DNA of 64,000 nt from Streptomyces sp. V3I8 (lineage in GTDB: Bacteria > Actinomycetota > Actinomycetes > Streptomycetales > Streptomycetaceae): the NCBI RefSeq assembly GCF_030817535.1, contig NZ_JAUSZL010000002.1, positions 434,001 through 498,000 of the forward strand, in the 5' to 3' direction. Positions 33,336 to 41,646 of this stretch are shown here, one piece after another (positions within the stretch are counted from its first letter, which is position 1; each line of letters opens with the position of its first letter). The notes below the pieces were generated by a model. It was given only the letters and a program-made list of their open reading frames with translations, was not told where the DNA came from and ran no database searches. A program made the translations under genes and the position numbers.

Positions 33336-34676
33336 TCAGTGGTCCGCGAGGCTGGGCTCGCGGGTGTTGCGGTTGGCGGGGACCGGCAGGCCGAGGTTGC
33401 CGCGCAGGGTGTCGGCCTCGTACTCGGTGCGGAACAGTCCGCGCTTCTGGAGGATCGGCACGACACCGTCGACGAAGAGTTCGAGGTCGTCGTTGTTGCG
33501 GAAGGCGAGGTTGATGCCGTCGAAGGTGCCGGCGTCGAACCACTTCTCGATGGTGTCGGCGACGGTCCCGGGCGCCCCGACGAACGGTGAGCGGCGGAAC
33601 TCACTTACAGACTCCGCCACTTGACGCAGTGTCAGCTTTTCTGCCTTGGCCCGCTCGATCAGCTTGGCCGCGCCGGTCCTGCCACCCTTCTCGGCGAGGT
33701 GCGCCACGTCCGGGAACGGTGCGTCGAGGTCGTGCCCGCTGAAGTCGTACGCGCCGAAGGAACGGCCGAGGAGCGCGAGGTTGCGGCCGAAGTCGTTGTC
33801 CTCGTCGAAGATCTCCCGCTCGCGGCGCCGGGCCGCCTCGTCGGTGGCCGCGACGATCGGACCGCCATGGATGAAGATCTTGATGTGCTCGGGGTCGCGG
33901 CCGTACGAGGCGGTGCGCTTCTTGATGTCGGCGTAGTACTCCTGCGCCTGCTCCAGTGAGCCGCCCGGCGCGTAGATGCCCTCGGCGACCTGCGCGGCGA
34001 GGTCGCGGCCCTCCTCGGAGACGCCGGCCTGGAAGATCACCGGCTGGCCCTGCGGCGAGCGGGAGAGGTTGAGCGGTCCGGCGACCTTGAAGTGCTCGCC
34101 CTCGTGGTTGAGTTCGTGCAGTTTGCTGGGGTCGAGGAAGACGCCGCGCTCCACGTCGGCCGGGAACGCGTCGTCCTCGTAGGAGTCCCACAGGCCGCGG
34201 GCGACCTGGACGAACTCCAGCGCCCTGCCGTAGCGGGTGGCGTAGTCGAGGTGCTCGTCGAGCCCGAAGTTCCGTGAGGTCCCGGTGTCGAAGCTGGTCA
34301 CCACGTTCCAGCCGGCCCGGCCGCCGCTGATGTGGTCGAGGGAGGCGAACCGGCGGGCGAGGTTGAAGGGTGAGTTGTACGTCGAACTCGCCGTGCCGAC
34401 CAGGCCGATGTGCCGGGTGTGGGTGGCGACCGCCGACAGCAGCGTCAGCGGTTCGAGGCGGTTGAGGTAGTGCGACGGGTAGGTGGAGTTGATGAACTGG
34501 CTGTCGACGACGAACAGGGCGTCGAACAGGGCGTGTTCGGCCGCCTGGGCCTGCTTGATGTAGTAGCCGATGTCGATGCTGGCGTTCTTCGCGACGCGCG
34601 GGTCCTTCCAGAGCCCGTGCTGGCCGGGGCCGCCGACGCCGTAGGGGTGCAGCGCGAGGTGGATCGTGCGGGACAT
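33336..34676 (-). CDS. LLM-class monooxygenase of the NtaA/SnaA/DszA family
   Basis: A 446-residue flavin-dependent monooxygenase: LNRLEPLTLLSAVATHTRHI, ARRFASLDHISGGRAGWNVV, GHDLDAPFPDV and VGAPGTVADTIEKWFD. The family includes nitrilotriacetate, dibenzothiophene sulfone and alkylated-sulfur oxygenases that need a separate FMN reductase. It is the first enzyme gene after the ABC importer, which suggests it attacks the imported compound first. A hexamer array (34693-34716) lies 17 bases upstream of the ATG. Two conserved upstream neighbours are the ATP-binding subunits. Confidence 0.9.
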   Translation of the reverse strand: MSRTIHLALHPYGVGGPGQHGLWKDPRVAKNASIDIGYYIKQAQAAEHALFDALFVVDSQFINSTYPSHYLNRLEPLTLLSAVATHTRHIGLVGTASSTYNSPFNLARRFASLDHISGGRAGWNVVTSFDTGTSRNFGLDEHLDYATRYGRALEFVQVARGLWDSYEDDAFPADVERGVFLDPSKLHELNHEGEHFKVAGPLNLSRSPQGQPVIFQAGVSEEGRDLAAQVAEGIYAPGGSLEQAQEYYADIKKRTASYGRDPEHIKIFIHGGPIVAATDEAARRREREIFDEDNDFGRNLALLGRSFGAYDFSGHDLDAPFPDVAHLAEKGGRTGAAKLIERAKAEKLTLRQVAESVSEFRRSPFVGAPGTVADTIEKWFDAGTFDGINLAFRNNDDLELFVDGVVPILQKRGLFRTEYEADTLRGNLGLPVPANRNTREPSLADH

Positions 34677-34692
34677 GCGGGTTCCTCTCGGT

Positions 34693-34716
34693 GGTGCTGG
34701 TACTGGTACTGGTGCT
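34693..34716. repeat. Hexanucleotide array upstream of the NtaA-like gene
   Basis: Four units ggtgct-ggtact-ggtact-ggtgct in the 87-base gap between an ABC ATPase gene and the monooxygenase gene, ending 17 bases before the latter's start. Similar hexamer arrays occur at 4002, 35591 and 63098. Confidence 0.75.
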
Positions 34717-34763
34717 GGCGGGGTGAAGCGCCGTGATGTGTCGCCGAGGTGCCGGTCAGGCCC

Positions 34764-35645
34764 TCAGGCGTGCAGCAGCGCGCGCAGACGGTCGCGTTCG
34801 GACCGGTCGGCCGGTCCCGTCCGCAGGGTGGGGGCGGAGCCGACGAGCAGGCGGGTGTACACGTGCCGGGGACCGGTGATGACGTCGCGGGCGGTACCGA
34901 CCTCGACGAGTTCGCCCTGGTAGAGCACCGCGATGCGGTCGGCGATCCCGGCGACGGACCCCAGGTCGTGCGAGATGAAGACGAGGGCCGTGCCCGCGGC
35001 GCGCAGGTCCTTGAGGATCTGCAGGATCTGGACGCGGTTGGCGGAGTCGAGGGCGCTGACCGGCTCGTCGAGGATGATCAGCTTCGGCTCGGTGACCAGG
35101 GCGCGGGCCACCGCCACACGCTGGCGCTGGCCGCCGGAGAGTTCGCCCGGCAGACGGTCGAGCAGGTCCTCGGAGAGCTGGACGCGGGCGAGGAACGTAC
35201 GGGCCCGGCCGGCCGCCTCCTGACGCGGGACGCCCTGGACGAGCAGCGGCTCGATCAGGGAGTCCTCGACGGTGAGGTCCGGGTCGAGGCTGCGCAGCGG
35301 GTCCTGGAAGACGTACTGGACGACGCCGCGGCGGCGCAGACGGCGCCACTGGCGGCTGTTGTACGCGCCCACGTCCTCGCCGCCGATGACGATCCGGCCG
35401 GCCGAGGGGCGCACGAGGCCGAGGACGGTGCGGGCGAAGGTGGACTTGCCGGATCCCGTCTCGCCGATGATGCCGACGGTCTCACCGGGAGTGACGCTCA
35501 GCGAGACGCCGTGCAGGGCGCGGCGGCGCTGCCGGCGCGGTCCGTAGTGCACCTCCAGGCCGGTGACCTCAAGGACCGCGTCCTCACCTGTGTCGGTGTC
35601 GGTGTCGGTGTCGGTGGGACTCTGTGGCGTGTGTCCGGTGGTCAC
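34764..35645 (-). CDS. Oligopeptide-type ABC transporter ATP-binding protein (DppF-like)
   Basis: A 293-residue ABC ATPase. Walker A is GETGSGKS, the signature is LSGGQRQRVAVARAL, Walker B is KLIILDEPVSALD, and the switch His is FISHDLGSV. The C-terminal segment RHVYTRLLVGSAP is the oligopeptide-transporter tail. An Asp-Thr repeat at residues 11-19 is encoded by a tgtcgg array (35591-35614). GTG 35645 overlaps the stop of the DppD-like gene (GTGA). It pairs with that protein to drive the permease. Confidence 0.9.
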   Translation of the reverse strand: MTTGHTPQSPTDTDTDTDTGEDAVLEVTGLEVHYGPRRQRRRALHGVSLSVTPGETVGIIGETGSGKSTFARTVLGLVRPSAGRIVIGGEDVGAYNSRQWRRLRRRGVVQYVFQDPLRSLDPDLTVEDSLIEPLLVQGVPRQEAAGRARTFLARVQLSEDLLDRLPGELSGGQRQRVAVARALVTEPKLIILDEPVSALDSANRVQILQILKDLRAAGTALVFISHDLGSVAGIADRIAVLYQGELVEVGTARDVITGPRHVYTRLLVGSAPTLRTGPADRSERDRLRALLHA

Positions 35646-36559
35646 GATGTCTCCTGCGGCGTGAGGAACTTCTCCAGGCCGTAGCTCTCGTGCTCGGCGA
35701 TGAGCAACTTGGTGTACGCGTGGCGCGGGCGGTGGAGCACCTCGTGCGTCGTGCCCTGTTCCACCACCTCGCCCTCGCGCATGACGAGGACCTCGTCGCA
35801 CAGCTGGGCGACGACGGCCAGGTCGTGGGAGACGACCACCAGGGCGAGGCCGGTCTGTTCGCGCAGTTCGACGAGCAGGTCGAGGATCTCGGCCTGGACC
35901 GTGACGTCGAGCGCGGTCGTGGCCTCGTCGGCGATGAGGATCCGCGGATCGGCGGCGATCGCGGCGGCGATCAGGACGCGCTGGAGCATGCCTCCGGACA
36001 GCTCGTGGGTGTACTGGCCGTAGACGAGTTCCGGGTCGCGCAGCTGGACCGCCCGGAGCAGTTCGACGGCACGGTGGCGTGCCGCGCGCCTCTTGAGCCC
36101 CGTCTTGACCCGGACGACCTCGGCGATCTGCGCGCCCACCCGGATGGAGGGGTTGAGGTAGGACGACGGGTCCTGGAAGACCGCGCTGATCGTGGCCCCG
36201 CGGAGCGCCGTCCACCGCTGGGGGGTGAGGGTCGCGATGTCGGTGCCGGTGATCTCGATCGAGCCGGCCGAGACCTCGAAGTGCGGGGGCAGGATGCCCA
36301 GCGTGGCCCGGCAGGTGAGGGTCTTGCCGCTGCCCGACTCGCCGACGATGCCGACCGTTTTGCCGGGGGTGAGTTCGAAGCTCACCCCGTGGACGATCTC
36401 GCGGTCGGTGACGCGGTCGCTGATGCGCACGTCACGCACGGTGAGGACCGGTGCGGCCGGCGCGGCCGACGAGGCCGACGAGGCCGGCGCGGGGGGCTTC
36501 TCGGCACTCAGGGTGGTGCCGGGAACCGCGTTGTCCGACAGTTGGGACAGTGTCGCCAT
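35642..36559 (-). CDS. Oligopeptide-type ABC transporter ATP-binding protein (DppD-like)
   Basis: A 305-residue ABC ATPase: Walker A GESGSGKT, signature [15 protein letters not shown], Walker [14 protein letters not shown], and the oligopeptide-family C-terminal [15 protein letters not shown] 36559 is chosen because GGAGGT lies five bases ahead; a GTG at 36562 would overlap the permease stop by four bases and is equally compatible with coupling. About 35 Ala/Ser-rich residues precede the ATPase domain. Confidence 0.9.
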   Translation of the reverse strand: MATLSQLSDNAVPGTTLSAEKPPAPASSASSAAPAAPVLTVRDVRISDRVTDREIVHGVSFELTPGKTVGIVGESGSGKTLTCRATLGILPPHFEVSAGSIEITGTDIATLTPQRWTALRGATISAVFQDPSSYLNPSIRVGAQIAEVVRVKTGLKRRAARHRAVELLRAVQLRDPELVYGQYTHELSGGMLQRVLIAAAIAADPRILIADEATTALDVTVQAEILDLLVELREQTGLALVVVSHDLAVVAQLCDEVLVMREGEVVEQGTTHEVLHRPRHAYTKLLIAEHESYGLEKFLTPQETS

Positions 36560-37452
36560 CACGCACCTCCGGTGGCTACGGGCTCGGGTTTGTCCAGGCG
36601 GTTGGCGCGTACCTTGCGGCGGTTGGCGAAGGCGCGTCCCGCTTCGCCGGAGACGTCACGGATCGCGTCGGCGAGCAGGTTGCTGGCCCAGACGGTGACC
36701 ATGATCAGCAGGGCGGGGGCCAGCGGCGCCCACGGCTGGTAGCTGAGGTAGCCGAGGTCGGAGGCGAGCAGGCCGCCCCAGGTGGGCGCGGGCGGCTGCA
36801 CGCCGATGCCCAGGAAGGTGAGGCTGGAGACGATGATGAAGCCGACGCCGATGGTCTGGGCGAGGGCGACGGCGATGGGCGGGAGCACCTTGACCCATAC
36901 GTGGCGTCGCACGATCCAGCCGACCGAGGCGCCGGAGACGATCGCCGCCTCCACGTACGGGGAGCGGGCGACGGCCAGGGTGGCGGCGCGGGCCACCCGG
37001 TAGAAGAGCGGCGAGACCAGGGCGCCCGTGACGAGCATGGCCTGGGTGATGCCGTTGCCCAGGAGGGCGATGACGGCGACCGCGAAGAGCAGGAACGGCA
37101 GGGCGACCAGGGTGTCGGCCAGGCGCAGGGTGATCCATTCGAAGGTCCGGCCGAGGTAGACCGACAGGATGCCCGGGATCGCGCCGACCACCAGGGCCAT
37201 CAGGGCCACTTCGAGGGAGCCGAGCACGCTGACGCGTGAGCCGTCCAGGAGTCGGCTGAAGGTGTCACGGCCGAGGTGGTCGGTGCCCAGCCAGTGGGCC
37301 CCGGAGGCCGCGGCGAGCGTGTTGTCGCTGGTGGCCAGCGGGTTCTGCGGTGCGAGCAGCGGTCCGAGGACGGCCAGCAGCGCGACGACGGCGAGGATGG
37401 CCACGGCGATCCGGCCGGATGTCAGGGTGAGGACGCGGCGCACCATGGTCAT
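36559..37452 (-). CDS. Oligopeptide-type ABC transporter permease (DppC-like)
   Basis: A 297-residue inner-membrane permease with about six helices. The N-terminal OppC-type segment GAHWLGTDHLGRDTFSRLLDG and the EAA loop (EAAIVSGASVGWIVRRHV) are diagnostic. ATG 37452 overlaps the stop of the DppB-like gene (ATGA) and follows a GGGGGG-type site. It forms the channel with the 342-residue permease encoded immediately upstream. Confidence 0.92.
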   Translation of the reverse strand: MTMVRRVLTLTSGRIAVAILAVVALLAVLGPLLAPQNPLATSDNTLAAASGAHWLGTDHLGRDTFSRLLDGSRVSVLGSLEVALMALVVGAIPGILSVYLGRTFEWITLRLADTLVALPFLLFAVAVIALLGNGITQAMLVTGALVSPLFYRVARAATLAVARSPYVEAAIVSGASVGWIVRRHVWVKVLPPIAVALAQTIGVGFIIVSSLTFLGIGVQPPAPTWGGLLASDLGYLSYQPWAPLAPALLIMVTVWASNLLADAIRDVSGEAGRAFANRRKVRANRLDKPEPVATGGA

Positions 37453-38477
37453 ACCCCCCGCTGGGATGCCGGCGTGACACGGGCCAGCACCAGGTTGACG
37501 ATCAGGTTGAAGAGGACGACCAGCACGATCGACACGACCAGGACGCCCTGCACGGCCGGTACGTCGCCGGCCTGGGCCGAGTCGTTGGCGAACCGTCCGA
37601 AGCCCTGCAGGCCGAAAATCCATTCCGTGACGACGGAGGCGCCGACCAGTGCGGGGAACTTGAGCCCCAGGGTGGCAAGGGCCGGCCCGATGCCGTTGCG
37701 CAGCACATGGCCGAGGAAGATCCGGCGGGGACCCAGCCCTCGCACGACCGCGCCCGTCACGTAGTTCTCCCGGTAGGCCGCGACGAGGCTGCCGCGGAGC
37801 TGCCGGGCGACGTCCGCGACCACGTCGAAGCTGAGCGCGAGCGCCGGGAGCGTGATGTGGGCGAGCCACGGGCCGAAGCCCTGCTCCACCGGGATGTACC
37901 CGGCGGAGGGGAACACGTTCAGTCCCACGGCGAAGACCGCGACCAGCACGATGCCGACGACGAACGCGGGCATCACCGAGATCACGGTGACGAAGCCCGT
38001 GACGGACCGGTCGATCCAGGTCGTGCGCTTCAGGGCGGCGACCGTACCGAGGACGAAGCCGAGCACGACGCCGATGATCAGCGCGAACGTCGCGACGGAC
38101 AGGCTCACCCCCAGGCCCAGGCCGATGAGCGTGGAGATGTCGGCGCCGTTGGTCCAGCTGGTGCCGAGCTGTACGTGCAGGACGCCGGTGAACCAGTCCC
38201 AGTACTGGGTCAGGAAGGGCCGGTCCAGACCCCACTGGGCCTCGACCCGCTGGACCGCCTCGGGTGTCGCCTCCTCGCCCAGCTGGATCCGCGCCGGGCT
38301 GAGGCCGCTCATCGACCGCAGCGCGAACGTCACGAACGTCGCGAGCAGGAAGACCGGCACGAAGATCGCGACCGACCGGGCCACGGTCACCAGGAGACGG
38401 CCGAGCGTGTGCCGCACCCTGGTCACAGCGACCCCGCGACGGCGGGCAGGCGGGGCCTGTTCCGCGGTCGTCGTCAT
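37449..38477 (-). CDS. Oligopeptide-type ABC transporter permease (DppB-like)
   Basis: A 342-residue permease: an N-terminal helix (about residues 35-55), the periplasmic loop with LDRPFLTQYWDWFTGVLHVQ, and the EAA-type loop YVTGAVVRGLGPRRIFLGHVL. ATG 38477 has a GAGAGGGG site. It is 41 bases downstream of the binding-protein gene. The upstream frame remains open for several hundred codons only because of GC bias; that part is antisense noise over the binding-protein gene. Confidence 0.92.
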   Translation of the reverse strand: MTTTAEQAPPARRRGVAVTRVRHTLGRLLVTVARSVAIFVPVFLLATFVTFALRSMSGLSPARIQLGEEATPEAVQRVEAQWGLDRPFLTQYWDWFTGVLHVQLGTSWTNGADISTLIGLGLGVSLSVATFALIIGVVLGFVLGTVAALKRTTWIDRSVTGFVTVISVMPAFVVGIVLVAVFAVGLNVFPSAGYIPVEQGFGPWLAHITLPALALSFDVVADVARQLRGSLVAAYRENYVTGAVVRGLGPRRIFLGHVLRNGIGPALATLGLKFPALVGASVVTEWIFGLQGFGRFANDSAQAGDVPAVQGVLVVSIVLVVLFNLIVNLVLARVTPASQRGV

Positions 38478-38518
38478 GGGGTTGCCCCTCTCTTTGATGG
38501 ACTGTGCGGGAACGGGGG

Positions 38519-40090
38519 TCAGCTGCCGGAGATGGTCACGCCGGTCCAGTCGATGTGGGCCGGGTTCTTCGGCAGGTCGGAGATCGACTTGCTCTTGGCG
38601 ATGAGGTTCGGCTGGGAGTAGGTGAAGACGAGGGCCTTGCTCTCGAGTCCCGCCCGGGTCGCGGCCTGCAGGGTCCGCGCGTAGTGCGGCGACTCCAGCG
38701 GCGTCTTGCGCACCTTGGCGATGGCGGCCTCGAAGCCGTCCGGCTCGTACGGCGTGCTGAGGTTCAGCGGGCCGTTCGGACCGAAGTGGGCGGTGAGGGT
38801 CTGCGCGGCGGAGTCGCGGCCGGTGGTCCCGTACAGCGAGAACGTCAGGTCCTTCGCGAAGAAGGGGGTGGCCCAGTTCTTGTCGATCTTGATCGTGACC
38901 TTGATGCCGACCTTCGCGAGCTGCGACTGGACGATCTCCGCCTGGGGGTCCTCCGCCGGGATGACCAGGTTCAGCTTGATGTCGCCGGACTTGTAGCCCG
39001 CGTCGGCGAGGAGCTTCTTCGACTTCGCCGGGTCGTAGGGGTAGGCGTCCTCGGACTTCGGGTCGTAGGCCACGTACCCCTTCGGGAACGGCTGGTCGGT
39101 CACCTCGCCGTAGCCGAAGGTCAGTTTGTCGACGAACTCCTCGCGGTTCACCGCGTGCCGTACGGCGTCGACGACCTTGTCGTCGTCGAAGGGCGCCTTG
39201 TTGACGTTGAGGCTGAGGTTGGAGGCGTTGAAGCCCGGCTGCACGAAGACGTCGAGGCCGGCCTTCTTGGCGGCGGAGGCCTGGCTCGGGTCCAGGTCGG
39301 CGAAGTTGTAGACGCCGGTCTGCAGGCCGGAGACGACGGTGGAGGCGTCGGGGGCGGAGGTCAGCTCGACGTTGTCGATGTGGATGTTCTTCGCGTCCCA
39401 GTAGTCCGGATTCTTCTTCAGCACCGCCTTGGTGCCCGGCACCAGCTGGGTGACGGTGAACGGGCCCGCGCCGACCGGGTTCTGGTCCAGCTTCCCGGGG
39501 TTCTTCGCCGCCTTGGGGCTGGCTACCTGCAGCACGCGCTGGCCGAGGAGCTGGGGTATCTGGTAGTCGACCTGACTGAGGTGCAGGACGGCGTCCAGGC
39601 CGTCGGCGTCCACCGACTCGATGGAGCTCAGGTCGCCGAAGAGTGCGGAGTTCTTCTGCTTCTGCGCCCGCTCGATGGCCGCCTTGACCGCGGCGCCGTC
39701 GACCGGCTCGCCGTCGCTGAACTTCAGGCCGGAGCGCAGGTGGAAGGTGATCTCGTCGCCCTTGTCGTTGTACTCCCAGCTCTTCGCCAGGTCGGGGACG
39801 GCCTTGCCGGTCTCGTCGGTACGGGTCAACGAGGCGTAGGTGAGCGCGAGTTCGCGGAACTGCGCGCCGCTGCCGCCGACGACCGGGTCCCAGTGGGTCG
39901 GGAAGTACGAGGAGGTCCACTTCAGCGTGGAGCCGCCGCCCGCGGCGGCGGTGTCCCCGCCGCAGGCGCTCAGGACGGGGGTGAGCACGGCCGCGAGCAC
40001 GGTCCCGAGGGCTGCGGCCCGCAGGCGGCCCGCCCGTCGGGACGAACGGGGGTCCGGTCCGGGGCGGCGGGTGATGAGGTGAGCGGGCAT
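38519..40090 (-). CDS. Oligopeptide/opine-type ABC transporter substrate-binding lipoprotein
   Basis: A 523-residue family 5 extracellular solute-binding protein. The signal peptide ends in the lipobox LSAC with the lipidated Cys at residue 43. SBP_bac_5 signatures are DLAKSWEYNDKGDEITFHLR and SDGEPVDGAAVKAAIERA. First gene of the ten-gene operon. The leader region upstream (40091-40583) contains a promoter, a cysteine-containing leader peptide and a hairpin, but no other gene. The family binds peptides, opines, nickel complexes or other small organics; with the oxygenases downstream I infer an organosulfur compound. Confidence 0.9.
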   Translation of the reverse strand: MPAHLITRRPGPDPRSSRRAGRLRAAALGTVLAAVLTPVLSACGGDTAAAGGGSTLKWTSSYFPTHWDPVVGGSGAQFRELALTYASLTRTDETGKAVPDLAKSWEYNDKGDEITFHLRSGLKFSDGEPVDGAAVKAAIERAQKQKNSALFGDLSSIESVDADGLDAVLHLSQVDYQIPQLLGQRVLQVASPKAAKNPGKLDQNPVGAGPFTVTQLVPGTKAVLKKNPDYWDAKNIHIDNVELTSAPDASTVVSGLQTGVYNFADLDPSQASAAKKAGLDVFVQPGFNASNLSLNVNKAPFDDDKVVDAVRHAVNREEFVDKLTFGYGEVTDQPFPKGYVAYDPKSEDAYPYDPAKSKKLLADAGYKSGDIKLNLVIPAEDPQAEIVQSQLAKVGIKVTIKIDKNWATPFFAKDLTFSLYGTTGRDSAAQTLTAHFGPNGPLNLSTPYEPDGFEAAIAKVRKTPLESPHYARTLQAATRAGLESKALVFTYSQPNLIAKSKSISDLPKNPAHIDWTGVTISGS

Positions 40091-40393
40091 CTCGTTCTTC
40101 CTGAGGCGGGCCCCGGCCGTTGCCGGGGCGGAAGGAGCGGAGGGTCCGGCCCCTCCCGTACGGGAACGTCGACTCGGCCCCTGTACGGGCAGCGCGGACA
40201 CACCGGCGAAAGCACCGGCGCGCACTCGGGGCGCGCGGCACTCGGGGCAGGGGTGCGCGGAGCTGCGGGACTACAGGGATGCGGAACCGTGGGAGTCGAC
40301 GGGCTCGCGGGGACGGGCCGGGAGGCGAAGAGGGCGTGCGACGGAGCGCCGGGCACGGAAAGGGAGGGCGCAGGGGCCGGCGCGGCACGGTCG

Positions 40394-40412
40394 GGCACTG
40401 GGAGCCAGTGCC
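40394..40412 (-). terminator. Attenuator-like hairpin in the ABC operon leader
   Basis: GGCACTGG and CCAGTGCC form a perfect eight-base stem with a three-base loop, 42 bases after the leader-peptide stop and about 300 bases before the substrate-binding protein gene. It is the clearest hairpin in the leader and is a candidate attenuator element. Alternative pairings were not computed. Confidence 0.45.
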
Positions 40413-40454
40413 GGGGCAGTGGTCAGGCGTCTGCGGGCCGGGAACGGCGGAGGG

Positions 40455-40529
40455 TCAGCGACAGAGTGCGCTGCTGGTGCGCCGCAGGTCCACGTAGCGG
40501 CACACCACACCGGGGTGCGTCGTGAGCAT
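40455..40529 (-). CDS. Cysteine-containing leader peptide of the ABC/monooxygenase operon
   Basis: A 24-codon frame beginning MLTTHPGVVCRY and ending VDLRRTSSALCR. This ending matches the small 'putative leader peptide' class seen upstream of sulfur-metabolism operons in actinomycetes (HVDLxRxSSALC pattern, from memory). Two Cys codons, one two codons before the stop, could make ribosomes pause when cysteinyl-tRNA is short. A -10-like CAGGAT ends six bases before the ATG, so the transcript is probably leaderless. It lies 364 bases upstream of the operon's first gene, with a hairpin between. Confidence 0.7.
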   Translation of the reverse strand: MLTTHPGVVCRYVDLRRTSSALCR

Positions 40530-40535
40530 GGTGTC

Positions 40536-40583
40536 ATCCTGGAGGCTGCCGCAACCGACTGTCAATGGACACCAATTGGTGTC
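40536..40583 (-). promoter_or_regulatory. Promoter and palindromic operator of the ABC/monooxygenase operon
   Basis: On the minus strand TTGACA (40565-40560) and CAGGAT (40541-40536) are 18 bases apart. Directly upstream, GACACCAATTGGTGTC (40568-40583) is a perfect 16-base palindrome two bases from the -35 box. That placement suits an activator or a repressor; the Rrf2 or another sulfur regulator could be the ligand-binding protein, which is inference. Confidence 0.65.
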
Positions 40584-40683
40584 TCATTGGTCGGACGGGA
40601 CGGGACCGCAGATCACAGGCATGCCGCGCGGCGGCGATCGCCCGGCGGTGGTCCAGCGGGGCGGGCGGTTGCCCGGCGAGGGC

Positions 40684-41646
40684 TCAGCGGGTGGCCGGGT
40701 GTGTCGCCGCCTCGTCCGGGTGCAGCCACACCGGTCCGCTGGCCGTGTCCAGCCGTACCGCGCACGGGGGTGGCCACGGACCCCGTGCGAGCAACCGCCG
40801 CTCCGGGTCGGTCAGGCTGCGGTAGTGCTCCAGCGCGTCCGCCGGGGAGAGCGGGGCGGGGACCGGCAACGGCCCGGGACCCAGGGCCTCGACGGCGGCG
40901 GCGTACTCCGCGAAGGGCCGCCACCCGGGGACGACGCGGTACTTCCCCGGGGTCCGGACGAGCAGCGTCGGCAGCGCGTACCGGTACCCGCCCTCGGCGG
41001 TCTCCTTGGCCGCACCGGGATGCGGGGAACGGCCGGGACGCGGGGAGCCGTCCCGCGCGGCCAGCACCTCGGCCACCGGGCGGCGTGCCTCCAGCCGGTC
41101 GGCGCGCACCTGCTCCAGCACCGCACCGGACGCGGCATCGGCCGCGAGGCGCCACGGATCGAGTCCCGGCACACCCCGTACCGCGGACAGCGCCCACTCG
41201 GTGGTGTCGGCGGGCTCGCCGAGCACGAAGACGGTCTCCCGCAGCCGCCGCAGCACCCGCTCGGCCACCGTCTCGCCCTGCAGGGCGGCGGCCTTGGCGA
41301 CGAGCGAGGCGGGCCAGGAGCCGGCCGGCATCCGGCTGAGCCGCACGGCCCGGGGGGCCAGGGTGTGCGAGCCGACCTCCTCGACGTAGCGTGCGTACCA
41401 GGCGGTCTCCGCCGCCGGGTCGGGCGGCGCGTCGTCACCGTCGTCGAAGAGGATCGCGTACGCCCGCCGCCAGTGGACCCGGCCGGCCAGCGCCGCCCGC
41501 AACGCGCGGAAGACAGGCTCGGATCCCCAGGCCCAGGGGCACAACGGATCGGTGTACTCCACCACTTCGACCATTTCGGCCGCCCGGGCCGCTTCGACCA
41601 CCCCGGCCGCTTCGGTCAGGGGCGTCGGCTCCGGCGTTCCCGTCAC
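40684..41646 (-). CDS. DsbA-family thioredoxin-fold protein (FrnE-like)
   Basis: A 320-residue thioredoxin-like protein. The active-site position reads EYTDPLCPWAWGSEP, where the second Cys of the usual CxxC is replaced (CPWA), as in 2-hydroxychromene isomerase/FrnE relatives, so it is probably not a dithiol oxidase. There is no signal peptide, so it acts in the cytosol. The GTG at 41646 overlaps the stop of the Rrf2 gene (GTGA); an internal ATG before VEVVEYTD (near 41574) would remove the unconserved N-terminus. Co-transcribed with, and perhaps regulated by, Rrf2. Confidence 0.82.
   Translation of the reverse strand: MTGTPEPTPLTEAAGVVEAARAAEMVEVVEYTDPLCPWAWGSEPVFRALRAALAGRVHWRRAYAILFDDGDDAPPDPAAETAWYARYVEEVGSHTLAPRAVRLSRMPAGSWPASLVAKAAALQGETVAERVLRRLRETVFVLGEPADTTEWALSAVRGVPGLDPWRLAADAASGAVLEQVRADRLEARRPVAEVLAARDGSPRPGRSPHPGAAKETAEGGYRYALPTLLVRTPGKYRVVPGWRPFAEYAAAVEALGPGPLPVPAPLSPADALEHYRSLTDPERRLLARGPWPPPCAVRLDTASGPVWLHPDEAATHPATR

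Noticed and set aside
38478..40388. Possible fusion extending the DppB-like permease far upstream
   Set aside because: The extension is the out-of-frame strand of the substrate-binding protein gene; the ATG at 38477 has a ribosome site and the right family start.
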